Of a stretch of 51,059 bases of DNA, positions 11,299 through 24,082 are shown piece by piece. A program made the position numbers and the translations under genes. How positions within the stretch are numbered: position 1 is the first letter of the stretch; each line of letters opens with the position of its first letter. A model generated the notes under the pieces. It saw nothing but the letters and a program-made list of their open reading frames with translations. It made no database searches and was not told where the DNA came from. Source of the DNA: Trametes villosa (taxonomy: Eukaryota > Basidiomycota > Agaricomycetes > Polyporales > Polyporaceae); the NCBI GenBank assembly GCA_002964805.2, contig PUDQ02000116.1:1-51059 (forward strand). Reading direction: 5' to 3'.

Positions 11299-13518
11299 AT
11301 GCCCGATCAGAAACAAAAGGCGCGTGAAGACGATAATGCGGACTCACACGTGAAATCCGATATGACGATCCTGGATATCGAGCATGCAGTGGTGGTCGAC
11401 GATCCTAGGGCTTGGTCGACGACAAGGAAGGTTCGTTGGGTGCCTCTCTACTGCTCCTCCTTGCCTGACCTTTTTGCCGCAGTCGCTAGTCCTCGCGACT
11501 GTCACGGGCGCGAGCGTCTTGAACGGCCTCGGCGCGAACATATACACCCGTAAGCCTATCCCCTGGTTGCCACATGTCTGGCCACCGCTAACGCGTATGC
11601 GGGGGCAGCTGCGATCCCGCAGATCGAGGAGCAGCTGCACGCGTCGAGTGGGGCGATCAGTTTGAGTCTTGCGCTCTTCATCTTCCTGCAGGGATGCGTG
11701 CCGCTGGTGTGGACGACGCTTAGCGAGTTCTGGGGGCGGAAGGTGAGCGATGAGGAAGACGTACCTCCGAAATTCGCGTGCGCTGACGGAGGCGGGTTCG
11801 TAGAGGGTGTATTTGCTCTCGACCGCGTTGTGCTTCGTCGGATGTGTGGTGGCTGCGCTGGCAAAGTCGATAGGCCTACTGATAGGCATGCGCTGCGTGC
11901 AAGCTATAGGGTCAGTCAACCATTTCGGCTCCTAGTCGCAAGAAGAGAGGGCTGACGTACTTGCAGCTTGAGCCCAGTTCTGTCCCTCGGCGCTGCGACG
12001 CTTGCGGACATGTACGAACCTCGAGAGCGCGGGACGATGATGGGCATCTACTACAGGTTCGGACCCATCCACCCGAACCTCTACTCACACATCGCTGACA
12101 ACGACGCCGGACGATCGCACAGCGGCCCCCTGCTCGGACCAGCGCTCGGGCCCATCCTCGGCGGGGTGCTCACGCAGGCGTTCAGCTGGCGCGCGACGTT
12201 TTGGTTCCTCGCGATCTTCGTCGGCGCGTGCTTCCTGCTCTTCGTGCCGTTCCGCGACACGTTCCGCCGCGAGCGCAGCCTCGTGTACCACGGCGCGCTG
12301 AAGCGTCGCCTCGCGCAGCAGGCAGCGAAGAACTCCGAGGCGTCCAGTCTCTCTCAGACGACGGCCGTGTCCGCGGTCGTTCGGGAAGGTGGCGAGAGGA
12401 GCGCGGGCGGGGGGTCAGAGAAGAGGGACGGAAGGGCGGAAGTGTCCCCGGTGCAGCAGGCTAGCAGCGAGAAACGCGAGCCGCAGGTCCCGATAGATGC
12501 TGAGGCGGCGCTAGAGCCGTTGAAGGAGGTCAAGCTGTCCCTGTCGGACGTGAATCCGCTGAAGCCCATCGTGCACGTTCTACGACGACTGAACAACGCC
12601 GCCATGTTCCTTGCTTCAGGTACGGATGCAGACCATCCTCTGCGCGTGTCGACTCTTGACGATGATGCCGACCAGCACTGGTGTTCTCGTGCACCTATTC
12701 GATCACATACACGTGCTCCAGAACGCTCTCGAGCCGGTATGGATACGATGCATTGAAGATCGGGTTGACTCTGCTGGCTTTCGGGATAGGTAAGTGCCGA
12801 GCTTATAACGTTCTGAGACGCAGGATAGGCTCACGTATGTCTATGGAGGCTCTCTGTTGGGTAGCGTGCTGGGAGGGAGATACTCCGACTACATCTATCG
12901 CAAGCTAAAGGCTCGCAATGGAGGCGTTAGCCAGGCCGAGGTGAATTCCCACTACGGCTCGGTATAGGTCGTAGTAGATCTGACCGCACCAACCCATAGG
13001 CGCGACTTGAGAGCACCCTTGTCCCCATGCTTCTACTGCCGCCCGCCGTCATTGCGTATGGCTGGGTATGCGAACGCCATGTGAGCGTCGCGGCCATATG
13101 CGTTACGCTGTTCTTGGTTGGCTTCTTCTCCATGTATGTGCCTTGCTGGGCCGCGTAACTGCGTCAAAGTCCGCTGTCTGACATCTGCGGCGCAGATCGT
13201 TCTACTCATGCACACTTGCATATATCGTGGATGCCAACGCCGGCCGCTCGTCCTCGGCGCTGGCGGCGAACAGCACGATCCGTGGGTCGTGCGCGCTCGT
13301 CGCGTCCGAGGTCGCGGTCCCTCTGCAGGTACGTGACTGCGTTCACGCGTTCTACAGAACAGTTCACGCCCACCTTTGCATAGAATGCGATGGGAGACGG
13401 AGGCTTGTACTCACTGTGGGGCGGCCTCGTTGTTCTCGCCGGGCTGCTAACGCTGCTCGTGTGGTGGAAAGGCGGCGAGTGGCGGCAAAAGTGGGAGTCC
13501 AAGGAGGGCGGCCAGTGA
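11299..13518 (+). CDS. MFS transporter, drug:H+ antiporter (DHA1)-like
   Basis: Eleven exons (11299-11430, 11483-11549, 11609-11742, 11804-11910, 11967-12056, 12123-12619, 12676-12789, 12849-12940, 13000-13133, 13196-13328, 13384-13518) give 544 residues. The major facilitator fold is shown by membrane spans around VYLLSTALCFVGCVVAALA, the motif-C-like LGPALGPILGGVL of the antiporter subclass, the motif-A-like GSVLGGRYSD after the central loop, and a DANAGRSSSALAAN segment typical of this branch. A basic/acidic cytoplasmic loop of about 110 residues separates the two halves. It probably exports small molecules across the plasma membrane by proton exchange; the substrate is unknown. The intron at 12790-12848 ends in GAG rather than the usual CAG/TAG. 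I chose it because shorter alternatives would be only 34 nt and break the frame. Confidence 0.88.
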
Positions 13519-14883
13519 TCTTCCCCAATTTCATGGACTGTACTTACTGGAACGTATTGCGGTTGCATTGTGTACGTTGTAGAGCGAGCGTGCATATAGG
13601 TCAAGGCATAGGTTCATGGCTATGTAAGTTGAGTGTACAGGGCAAGCGTCTACACTCACTCTCAAACCTTATTTCCACGTGTGCCAGCGGCGCACAGCGC
13701 CCGCGCCGACGGGCGGACGTCGACGTCCGACTCTCTCACTCTCTCGATCTCTATCACCCTTGCACGCGGGCGCATCCCAACGCGCTAGTAGGAATGTCTT
13801 GCGCTACTTCTGGCGTTCTGAGCATAAGAGGGACAAACTACGCTCCGCGTATCCCCAGCATATAGCGAGCATTGACGCGACTCGGAACCTTGCAATCCTC
13901 CAGGCTCCAACCTTCGATCGAGTTGGCCGTTCCCCACTGTGCATCATGTACGGCGAGAGATCCCAACTATAGCTGACATCCTGTTGGGGACGAAAAGATG
14001 GACTGCGCGCATCGGCGTGTATCAACCCTTCGCAACTATGCGATTCCCCACCATGCGTGGGTAGGTACAATGACTAGTAGTTTCCATCGTGCACAGGGTG
14101 CGTACCACCGGTTCTCCCATGACCTCCCCAATTTTGCGTACTTCGTTTACACTGATTTCTGTGACCACCAGCTTTGCTGCTCGATGCTGCTCCTAAAGAT
14201 CATTATTGGAGTCCCACTCCTGAAATTCGCTGTGCAGCTCAGTTACTCGAGACAGCCGATCCGCGCGCGTATCGCACTCGACGTTGCATCCGAACGCTGT
14301 TCGTCGGCATCAATACCTGCCAGCTCGTTGTGGCGCTGTGTTCAGATAAAACGGCATCTCAAATGCTATAACGCGCCTTCGTTCTCAACCGCGCGGTTGC
14401 TATCTGTCGCGGTCAAACCTTCGCACGCGCTGCTTTGCACTGCTGCCCCTCCCACGGCCGATTTTACGCCGGGCATGTTGCGCTGCGTTAAACGACGCCC
14501 TTCCTATTGTGAGTGCTCAGTTATGTTGGCAGATATACATCCGCAATGACGCGATTCGCAGCGCTACATGGGAGGAGAAACCACGCGCCTCTGAGGGCAG
14601 CCTTGCACAAGACTGAACTCTCACATTATGGTTCTGCTGCGAATGACGGAACTAGCATTGGCACTGACGCCCTCTTTCTTTACGCAGGCTCCTCATTGGC
14701 CACCCCCGCAGCCGCTCCGACGCAAAACGGCAAATGCGCACCCAACGCAGCTTCTGCCGATGATGTACTCCAGCGCTAGACCGGCGGTGAGGCGCTGACC
14801 GCTGGACCGCGCTGGTTGCCCAACCTAAAAGCCGGTCTCCTAGCGCGGCCCTGCCCCAGGCCCCGGTGCCACCACCCACCAGG
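13519..14883. other. Intergenic stretch upstream of the seven-span membrane protein
   Basis: About 1.36 kb without a supported gene. Short open frames occur on both strands but show no conserved segments or consistent splice signals. Confidence 0.45.
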
Positions 14884-16437
14884 ATGGTGTCAGTGCTAAC
14901 CGCGAACGTCGTCACCGCTTGCATTGAATGCACGCTGTACGGCATATTCCTCGTCCTCTCCCTCATCGTTCTCTCCCTCTGGGTCCGCCGCCACGCATCT
15001 GAGAGCCCACGCCCGCGATGGCGTAACTTGATATGGGATCTCAGAAGGCGGCCTCTCATCCTCGCCAACTTGTTCTTTGTGGTCACCATCAGTGCGGTAC
15101 GACAATCTTTATGATGTTTCTTCACGGTGAGTGCCTGAGCTGACCTAGGCTCGTACTATAGCATTGGGTTGTAGGGATCCACCGCCTGCTGCTCGCGGTC
15201 GTGAGCCAGGGCGACACTACAAAGTCATCCGAGTTCTACAGTGACCTCCGGCAAACAACGGAAATCATCCGGTGTGCCTTCCTCTTCCTCGACATGCTCG
15301 TCGGTGATGTCACTATCGTAAGCCTCGCCCTAGTCTTCTCTGGATGTGAGATCTCCTTCACTCACAATTTTCTCGCTCAGACGTACCGCACCTGGCTCGT
15401 GTGGGGCCGCAACCGCTGGGTGATTCTCTTCCCGGCGTTTACCATCACCGGGCTCCTCGGTGAGGCTGGACTCATCTCCCGCGCTTTGCCCACGCTGACG
15501 TTGCTGCAATAACCCCCAGCAACTGCGATCGCGTTGATGTACTTGCTCCTCGCTGCTACGCCGAGTCAGAGCATTTTCGCGACTACGTTCGGGCACTGGA
15601 TCATAGGGTTCTGCGCCGCGACGCTCGTGTACGCCATTCCTCTTCTCGATTCGGCCTCGTGCACCCGCTTACGATGGCTCTTTCTGACTCGAAGCACCAA
15701 CACGTACGGAACCGGTAAGATACTGACATGTGCGCGCGCGCAAGTGGAATGCCGTGCTGAACGCCGCGGCATCACGCAGGCATGATCATGTACCGCTTGT
15801 GGACGACGAACCGCGCGCGCGAGAAGCACGGCATTATGACTGCGGGCCGCGCAGGCCACCTACTTGTGAGCGCCATGCGCCATTCGGCTTCTCTACTTCC
15901 GTAGCACGTCCGCTCACCCTCGGACTACCCGTCCTACAGGAAGTGATGGAGATCTTCATTGAAAGCGCGGCACTGTACAGGTACGTCTCCCTCCCGCGCT
16001 CGCGCTTGCGCTCGCACCCGCGCCGGCGTCCTGCCATCCCGCGCGAGTGACTCGGCTGACGCCCCGCGGACCCCGACAGCGCCTGGACGGCCGTCTACGT
16101 CGTGCTCTACGCGGTGCGCTCCCCGCTGCAGACGATCGGGAGCGGCTGCAGCCCGACGATCACCGGCATCTCGTTCATGCTCATCACCGTGCGCGTCAAC
16201 CTCGGCTGGGTGTACCACTCGGCGCACCTCCGCCAGGGCTCAGACCTGCGCAGCCTCAGCTTCAGCCCGCCGTCGGCAGTGGCTGGCGGTGGGGGAGGGG
16301 GTGCCGGTATGAGGCCGGGGACGGTGGTGCAGATCGGGCATGGCGATGCGATTGCGCTGCGTGCGATTAGCCTGAGTGTGACGCGCTCGGTGGCGGAGGG
16401 CGAGGTTAAGGAGGCGCGGCTGGTCGAGGACAGCTGA
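14884..16437 (+). CDS. Seven-span integral membrane protein of an Agaricomycete-expanded family
   Basis: Eight exons (14884-15096, 15162-15317, 15381-15459, 15520-15628, 15695-15714, 15780-15865, 15940-15980, 16080-16437) give 353 residues with consistent phases. Seven hydrophobic spans are visible. The first is CTLYGIFLVLSLIVLSL and the fifth ends in TYGTGMIMYRLW. A tail of about 90 residues is glycine-rich and then polar. The order of spans, the YRTWLVWGRNR motif after span 3 and the cytoplasmic MYRLWTTNRAREKHG loop are those of a large unnamed membrane family in mushrooms. The 20-nt exon 5 is required to keep the TNTYGTG motif in frame. Receptor-like topology is plausible, but no ligand or partner can be inferred. 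Confidence 0.85.
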
Positions 16438-17278
16438 CCATGTTCAAGCTCGGCGGAGGAGGTTGGGCGGGGGATCATGTGGATTCGAAGTGATGAGAGC
16501 GGTTTCAAAGTACTGTAAGTGTGGTTTCGAAGTGTTGTAAGTTTGTATTCTTGGATCCGGTGCGCGCGGCTGTGCATGTAGTATGTTTGCAGCCTGGGAG
16601 GTCATGCAGCGTATGTTATTCCGCGCGTGTGTCTACTCCGCTATTATGTTCTTGTTCTCGCTCACATTGAACAGGGCTTACGTCCCCGCATCCAACAATC
16701 GCACTTGGTGATACATTCGGATGTCGACCACCTTAAACTTGAACTGCGACAGGTACGAGTCTCATGAGAAGGTGACAACCACCTTGACACGGGTCCAGGC
16801 CCTTATCACTCACTTCCTTGCCTCAGGGGATGACAGGGGAAGACAGGTTTCCCCGAACACGCCGGTATTGTGGTTTGCGTGGTGTTCCTTCCTCGGCGAG
16901 AGGTTCACCGCAAGTCTGCGGGTTACCCATCGCTTCGCCGCTCTCAGCAGCCTGTATTCCGCGCGAGCAGGTGCGGGCTCAGGGTGCATTATCAGCTGGC
17001 TAGAGTGGACAATGGCGATGACTAGACTACAAGTATGGTAGGTACTACCGTCATTGGTCAACCGGTCGCGGGCACCGAAGCTCGAACTCAAACTCCAGGC
17101 CGCCTGACTAACGTCACTCTCACCGCAAGTATCGCTCATATTAACAGCCATGCACGTGTATAGAGGCGCTAACTGGTGCTATATAGCCCTGTCCCCATGC
17201 TGTGTTCCATCCCACACGGTACACGCCGACTCCCACAACTCTCCGCCTTCGAGCCACGCCTACCAGTGTCCCGCTACG
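16438..17278. other. Intergenic stretch with a TATA-like element
   Basis: No gene is seen. A GCTATATAGC element around 17176-17186 lies about 95 nt before the next start codon and may serve as its TATA box. Confidence 0.45.
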
Positions 17279-19362
17279 ATGCCGTCACGGCCGAAATACC
17301 CGTGGGATATCTACGCTGAGCAGCTCATGCATATGGGGTACGGTTATCCACTCTGGGCACCCGATCAACCCGAGGGGCGAGGGGTCTTAATCGGTGACGT
17401 GGGGTACGTGAGGGAAGGCGAATTTAGACCTCTCTTCAACGCTTTCGAGTCCATCACCGACGCTCAGCCGAATCGCTCAACACCGGCCGCCTTCTACCCG
17501 TTGGACAGCGAACGCGTCCGGATATCCCCACCGCGCGAAGTTATCAACCAGAGAATTCTGCGTAGCGGCACTGCTCACGAGAGTACAACGTCTGCGGGTG
17601 CGCAGGGAAATGCGTAAGTAACATTTCGGCAGGACGGGGCATCACTACAGTCGCGATTTTGACCCTTCATCGGCGTCCCCTGGCAGTCCTGGCGTAGGAG
17701 GAGTGGGCGTGCGGCTATCCTTCGAATGCAGCAACAGTTCAGGCGCGATCCTCATGCCGCACCCGGCCGTGTGGGCGCACGACATAGAGTCATATCTTCG
17801 CGCGGAGGACTACGTGATCAGTAACCACGGCAGCTGGGTCAACTACGCAAACGGCGTGGAGGATGGCGAGCTTGGAATAGGTCTCAAGTCTGAAGAAATT
17901 CAATTTGTGATCGGCACGAAGAAGACCGTGCGATGGATGGTCGTCGCATTTCACGGAAAATACTATCGCAACAAGAGCGGCTCCCTCACGGCTACACCCG
18001 GCCCGCAGCCATTCTCGTTGACCATGTCCCTGTCGATCGCCGATAGCCAGCTCAAGCAGGATTATCACCGCCATGGACCACCCGACCGCACAGTGGATCA
18101 CGTTGAGCAAATGTTCGCGATGCTCGCCGACGACCCGCAGGAAGATCAGTCACACGCACCGCCTCATACCCTCCCCGCATCCACCCCCAGCCCCGCAATC
18201 GCTCTCCAAGTCCTCCTATCTACCCTCCTTGCATATATCACCCACGCGTTTATTCTCCTCGCATCCACCGTATTCGCACCCACGTCGGCAACAGACACGG
18301 AACAGGCTGCAAACCCTGAGTGCGACCAGTGTGTCTTCATCCAAACTGTCAGACTCAAAAGGAGATGGATGGATCTTAGTAACCGCCAGAGCAGGAGGGG
18401 AATGAAGGTCGTTCGCTATCCCAGTGACTCTGGCTCCTGGCCGCGCAGGGGCAGGTCTACAGGGCGCTCGAACGCATCCTCGGGCGCTACCGATGCGATC
18501 CAGCCGGGCTTCTCAGGCTCCAAGCGTCGGCTTACAAGACTTAGTAGGTCAAAGCGGCCCCGGACCCCTACAGGTGTCCGCAGGACCGCTTCCGAGCCTC
18601 GGCCGCCCAGTCACGATCCCGAGCTTGCAGAAACGACCAAGGTGAGTGCATGTCCTACTTCTCCTCGCTCCTCATGTGTCGCTCACTGAGGTACTCCTTC
18701 AGCGGGGGAAGCCTCAGACTACAGATCCTGTATCCCTCCTACTGGACTACATACTCAACGTAGGCTGAATACTCATCTAACAAATGCGGTAGAAATCAAA
18801 GACGACTGACATTCACACTTGCAGCACTCTACGGCGACAATTGCTATCACATCTGACCGGACTTTATACGCACTTCTCGGGGGTCGAGTAAGTGTACTGC
18901 GACCATACATCCTGAGTCCTGGTACCGACACTGATTCACGATGTACACAGTGGCCGGAGGATTTCACGGCGGAGTTCTCCCGCATTCAACCGCGGATCGT
19001 CGTCGATGAACGCGGAGGTACGTGGACTGCCAGCAGTGGCTTCAGCAAGTATGAGGCGCGCTTACTGATCACTTGCGGGCAATGTTGCAGTCGGAAAGAT
19101 AAACTGCGATGACCCCGGAGCTCTGGTCACTGTGCAATCCCTCCAACCGCCGGTGTCTCATGAGCCTGAGTCATCCCGCTTAACTCGAGCAGCGAGGAGT
19201 CTCAGTCCCAAACGCTTTCCGCGCAGAGGAGCGGGTAACATCTTTGAGCCCAGAGACCGCGGGAGCTCACTGCGGAATTCGCCGGCGAGCCCCCCCGCTG
19301 ATTACGTCTACAGTGTACAGCAGGACTCTAGCGTGTCCAGTCTCTCTCTCGAACGCCACTGA
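17279..19362 (+). CDS. Agaricomycete-specific hypothetical protein (PRYPWDIY-type N-terminus)
   Basis: Six exons (17279-17613, 17687-18641, 18703-18759, 18825-18887, 18951-19017, 19091-19362) give 582 residues. The start MPSRPKYPWDIYAEQLM and the following GYGYPLWAPDQP and GDVGYVREGEF segments match a family found widely in mushrooms and polypores. In that family the N-terminal domain is followed by a Ser/Arg-rich linker and a conserved C-terminal segment of the type LLDYIL...STATIAITSDRTLYALLG. All these parts occur here, each in the right order. A hydrophobic stretch (about 290-315, LLSTLLAYITHAFILLAS) could be a membrane anchor or a buried helix. No enzyme motif is visible. The function is unknown. 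Confidence 0.82.
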
Positions 19363-20331
19363 GGTCGGTGCCGCGCAGTAGCATTCCGTACGCGCTGACC
19401 ATTGTGGCAAAATCGTATGCGTATCAACTTCCCCGCCCGGCTGCGAGCTTGAATATTGTAGTAAGCCGCCGTTACTAGCCTGCGAGTTCGCTGGTTGTAC
19501 TAACGTGGTATCTGACTATTTCTAGATATTACGCGATCGTTCACTTGTACTACTACTACCCGTAACGACTTCTCGCCGGTAGCTTTGAGCCTCAGCCCTC
19601 AGGAATGTATACCATTAGCCGTACCATGTGCACCCAAATTGCCACGCACCCGTGTGCTTCCTTTGAAGATGAGGCCGCGATGGGGGCGCATGCCAGACCA
19701 GTCACCGGAAAGAATAAGGAACTTGAATATGTCGTGACCACGGGCGCTTTGTAGTTTCGTCTGCACAGTTCCGACGCGGCGGCGCGAGGTTCTGGCATTT
19801 CTTCGACCTGTTCCTCACCTCAGTACTCAGTCCTCGACTGTGGTTATACTCTCAGCTGCACCCTACTGTATCTTGAACATCTGAGAGTGTTTGATCCCGG
19901 TGGCTAGACTCTTGCTTCTACACGGTGCGTAGTATCACTGGAAACGTCGGAGTCACTGACGGATTCTCTCTTCCACGGCGGCATGCACTCAAAGGCCCAG
20001 CCATCCACGTTCTTCCTTCAAGTTCCATGTTCGCCAGATCGGTAGCCCGATATTCTGCGTGGGATTCATCGACATCAAAAGGGTCCGGCGTAGCCAATCG
20101 GTTGCTAGCAATACATGAACTTGCTTCAGGCTCATAAACTCTAGCGTCAAGTGAGTCGGCGAGTCGGCGATCGGCGGACACCAGGCCTACCAGAGCTCGA
20201 GTACTAGTACTCCTAATCGCGTCGTATCTACATCGCCGCCCCACTCCCAAAGATGCGTCCTACTAACGCGTGAGTTGTCGCTACTGCTTATCGAAGGCAC
20301 TCATGTCGGCTCACACTGGCAGGCGAGCAGG
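19363..20331. other. Intergenic stretch
   Basis: No supported gene. The 14-mer CGTAGTATCACTGG near 19927 recurs near 20990, on the far side of the truncated F-box gene. This may mark duplicated gene debris. Confidence 0.35.
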
Positions 20332-20748
20332 ATGGATCAGTTCCGATTCCCCGTAGAGGTCTACGAACGCTTCATTGACATGGTCGTGGACGATCGCAAC
20401 CGCCCTGGCCCTTCGCACTATCCGCTTTACTTCGACGAACTCCGCGCGTGCGCACTGACGTGTCAGGACTGGCTTCCGCGCAGCCGCTACCATCTTTATC
20501 GTCGCGTTCGGGTGGCAGAGCCCAGCCACATCGAAAGTCTATCTCAGACAATCCGCCGCCATCCCTCTCTTGGCAATCTCGTTAACGAGCTCGTAGTTGG
20601 ACACCGAACATACGACTACGACAACTTCTTCGGATACCTGCCGTTTGCTGCGGAAGTCTTCGTTCGCGCCTTCAAGAACGTTCGGGTCTTGACGATTTGT
20701 CACATCTACTCATCAGCATTTTCCCGAGTCTCCTTATATACTGCTTAA
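20332..20748 (+). pseudogene. F-box-like gene, truncated after the N-terminal region
   Basis: The frame starts MDQFRFPVEVYERFIDMVVDD and continues with ELRACALTCQDWLPRSRYHLYRRV in two blocks, the usual N-terminus of fungal F-box proteins (P-E-V-x-x-x-I-D-x-V followed by L-x-x-C-A-L-T-C-x-x-W). It ends after 138 residues at a TAA, where relatives are 350-550 residues with leucine-rich repeats. No continuation with good splice sites is evident downstream. The sequence at 20749-20970 consists of degenerate imperfect repeats. I read it as a truncated gene, although a missed intron after FKNVRVLTICHI cannot be excluded. Confidence 0.55.
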
Positions 20749-21105
20749 TGGGTCTTACACCCTTACTGTCGTCACTTAAGGCTGTCAGGAGAATAAGGAG
20801 ATAATCAGCTCGTAATGCAGTAGCTGGACTTCGCGGCCAAGAGCCATCAGACTGTCAAGAATGCTGTCAGACCGTAAGGGCCCCAAGCCGTCAGGAGTAT
20901 AAGGTCCCTCATGAGCTAAGGAGAGCGACAGAGAGCCTTCAGCCGTACAGGAGAAGTCGAATTCTAAGGAGTTAGACAGCACTAAACTTCGTAGTATCAC
21001 TGGGCGTGTGGTCATCGTTGTCGGCACTCTCACGCGTCAGTTCCGTATTCTGAACCTCCCCCTGGACGCGCTGGAGCTCGGCATCGGGGGCGAAGCCCAT
21101 TTCAG
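20749..21105. repeat. Degenerate short repeats downstream of the truncated F-box gene
   Basis: Variants of a GTCAGGAGnATAAGG motif recur irregularly between 20785 and 20965. No coding potential that I can support is seen. Confidence 0.35.
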
Positions 21106-24082
21106 CTATTTGGCGGGCGGAGTTACATCGCCGCCGGGAGGTACTTCAAGCTGCACGGAGATCTGCGTGCTACTGCCACGTTGAGTGCGCACCGTCGCGA
21201 GGATAGCTACCAAATGAGAGCAGCAGCATCGCCCGTTCGCACGCACGTGTACGAAACGCTTTGTGCAAGTACGCCGTTGTGATTCAGCCCGTGCCCGCAA
21301 GCTCGTCCTGAAACTAGCGTGTCGCGGAGGGGCCCCGCTCCGCCCAGGGCACGTGCACGGGCTCGGCTTCGGTGGAGTCCTCGCCGTCAGACGAGGTGTC
21401 AGAGCCGGCGCCGACGAGCGAGTGGGAGAAGCGGCGCGGGCAGGCGAGGTCTGCGTATGCGAAGGGGGCGTCATCGCCATGTTCGCTTTCCTCCACTCAT
21501 CTTCACCTTTTGCAGCTGCCTGTCTCCGCTTCTGCTGCCCCCTCCTGTTCGTACTGATTAGCCCGAACTCCGGCTGATAGCACAAGTGCTTACTCGGGGG
21601 CAGCCGAGGACGTCTGGGAGTTCCGTCGGCGCTCGAGGGCGGCACGTACGGCTTTGAGAAGAGAGGCCCCATGGACCATCATGGTGTAGACACGGATGGT
21701 GCCCGTCAGGAGGCGCGAGTACTTGTGCAGGATAATGACCGCCTTCTCCGGGACGGCGGCGAACGGGGTGTGTAACGGGTTCTGCACGCTCCGGGGAGCG
21801 GGGCGCCGTCACCACGCGTCGCTCGTCGTCGTCGCAACATCCCATGCTTCGATGTGCTGTCTATAAGTACGTAGAAACCGCGCGCGTGGGCGGCCGCTCT
21901 CCGTCGTGCACCTGAGATGGGCAGTTAGTGCTCGACGATGACCTGGGCGCGAGGCTGCTGAGATGGCACGTGAAGCTTCGCCTACCGAGGATCATGTTGA
22001 AGGAGGAGGGGGTAGAGATATAAGAGGGTAAAGGCGTACCTCGAGCAGGACCCGAGAACGGAACGGGTACTGCACCTCGAGGCGCTGCTGTGGCGCCTGG
22101 TTGATAGGAGGAGGATAAGCCGAGCGCGGCTAGGCAGGGGCTAGAGGGTTCGGCGTCACGGCAGTGCGTTCGCAAGCGGTAGAGGCGGAGGCGGGATTGG
22201 ACACTAGTGCTGGTAGGATATGGGTGCCTGAGAAGCCTGCGGCTAGTAGCGTGACTGATGCCGCGCGCAACACATTCCAGCTCTATGCTGGGCTCCACCT
22301 TGACTCGCCTGTACTCGGGCTCCGTGGCAAGACCCGGCGGAGCCATCGGTCGGGTCTGAGGATCGACAAGGAGTCCGATCCAGTCCCGGGCACCGTCAGC
22401 CTTGTAGCCCGCTCCGGCGGTCACCGCTCCGACGTATGGGTGGAGGGGAATACGAGGCTCCTGCAAGACGTTAGGGTCCGAGACGGTTGCGGGTGTGGAC
22501 AGAGAGGGACGAACCTCTGGGCCGCACAGACACTGAGCCATCGGTCGGGTCTGAGGATCGACAAGGAGTCCGATCCAGTCCCGGGCACCGTCAGCCTTGT
22601 AGCCCGCTCCGGCGGTCACCGCTCCGACGTATGGGTGGAGGGGAATACGAGGCTCCTGCAAGACGTTAGGGTCCGAGACGGTTGCGGGTGTGGACAGAGA
22701 GGGACGAACCTCTGGGCTGCACAGACTGGTCGCCGACTTAGGCGCACCTTATTACTTCACTGGGGATAGCCAGAGACCAGTTGCGCCCTACCCTGTTCCT
22801 ACGACGCGTGTGCAGTGAGTATCTGAAATGTTCTGCATATCTAGTAGCGGTACTCACTCACCTTCAGCTCGTCCGCCCTGATCATAGGCCGCTTGTTGAA
22901 CAGCACATCGGTGTACGCCGCTTCGAGAACCTGGCCGCATAAACCCCGAACCCGATGTCCAACGCCGTAGGATGAGTCACCGAGAGGGGCGCAAGGGAAC
23001 TGCATTGCACGATGGGTCATGCGAACCGTCACAAGATAAACTGACCTGTGGGAGAATCGGCGCGGGAGTGACTATTCAAGGGGAGTCTGGAACGGTACAA
23101 TCCCCAGATAGAAGCCGAGCACGCAGGATAAAGCAGAGCACAGAAGACGAAACCAAGCACGACAGACGCGAGAACCGAGTTACTATATGCGAAGAAGGCT
23201 CAAGAGGGTTTTTTTGCAACATCTGAAGGCTTCAAAATGAGAGCATGCGAGAAGGCAAGATCAGCTCACTGGCATAGATACCTCAGTAGCGAAAATACGT
23301 GCACCGAAACCCATTGAGGGCCAGATAGTCGGCGGTATCAGCCCCAGTTGATATCCCCCTAGTAACGAGTTTCGTCTATAGCGATGCAGACGCACCTTTG
23401 GACACACGACACGCACCATTTCAGATCCTGGAGAAGTGCGCATCAGCGAAAGCTCTACCAGGCCCGCGTCCGACTCGACTTGTACAAAAGCGTGACTTCT
23501 GGCGGCGAGATCGGACCTGAGTGTTAGAACATGGCACAGTCTGTGACTTACGCACACGGCCAGTTCGTTCGACTGACCATATGTCTCGGACTTGAGGCTG
23601 AAAACGCGCCACGTATGATGGTGGTAGGAGGAGAGTGGCTAGACGCCAGAGCCTCACCTCTCGGAAACGAACAAGGCCTTGCGCGCCTTCCACTGGTTCG
23701 CCTCAGGCCCGGGCCATACTTTCCGCCGCCGTGTTTCTACCCAGCCCTAGTTACACATGGGTCCCTCCTTGGCGAGATCAGACGTACGGCCGAAGCGGAG
23801 GAGCAGGCTCCCGCATGAGACGGGCGCGCTTGCGACGCACCCCGGCTGAGGAACTCACGCGTAGGGGCCGGTCATTACGAGCCAATGCCAGTTTTCGACG
23901 AGGGATCGCTGCTGGCGGAAGACGCTGCCAACCGCACAGTGCCTCTAGACCCATAGTGATGTCCCAGGTGCAGATACGTAGGATAATATGAGAAAGAGAG
24001 AGAGATCCAGCCATCTAACCGATGCTATCTCTCTTCCAGTACGCTCGGCCTTGCACTCCTATTTCGACTTCGACAAGCAAGA
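21106..24082 (-). other. Possible decayed multi-exon minus-strand coding region
   Basis: Several stretches on the minus strand look like exon fragments with splice-like borders. Examples are the segment AAYTDVLFNKRPMIRADELK followed by GTGAGT (about 22990-22858), a segment HAFVQVESDAGLVELSLMR (about 23525-23435), and VIILHKYSRLLTGTIRVYTM (about 21765-21590). I cannot chain them into one open frame, and no family is recognised. They may be the 3' continuation of the pseudogene at 24083-27651 or a separate decayed gene. The plus strand over the duplicated part is also open, so strand choice is not secure. Confidence 0.3.
22340..22727. repeat. Two-copy 195-bp tandem duplication
   Basis: The segment beginning AGCCATCGGTCGGGTCTGAG at 22341 is repeated from 22536 with almost no change; one difference seen is GGGCCG versus GGGCTG near the end. 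The period is 195 bp (65 codons), so any frame stays open across it. The near identity points to a recent duplication. Confidence 0.9.

Noticed and set aside
12790..12823. A 34-nt intron in the MFS gene ending at CAG
   Set aside because: It is shorter than any other intron here and leads to an immediate stop. Extending to 12848 restores the GSLLGSVLGGRYSD motif.
21106..21672. 188-residue minus-strand open frame
   Set aside because: Composition is Pro/Arg/Ser-rich without motifs, and frames on the plus strand are equally open. Kept only as part of a possible decayed region.
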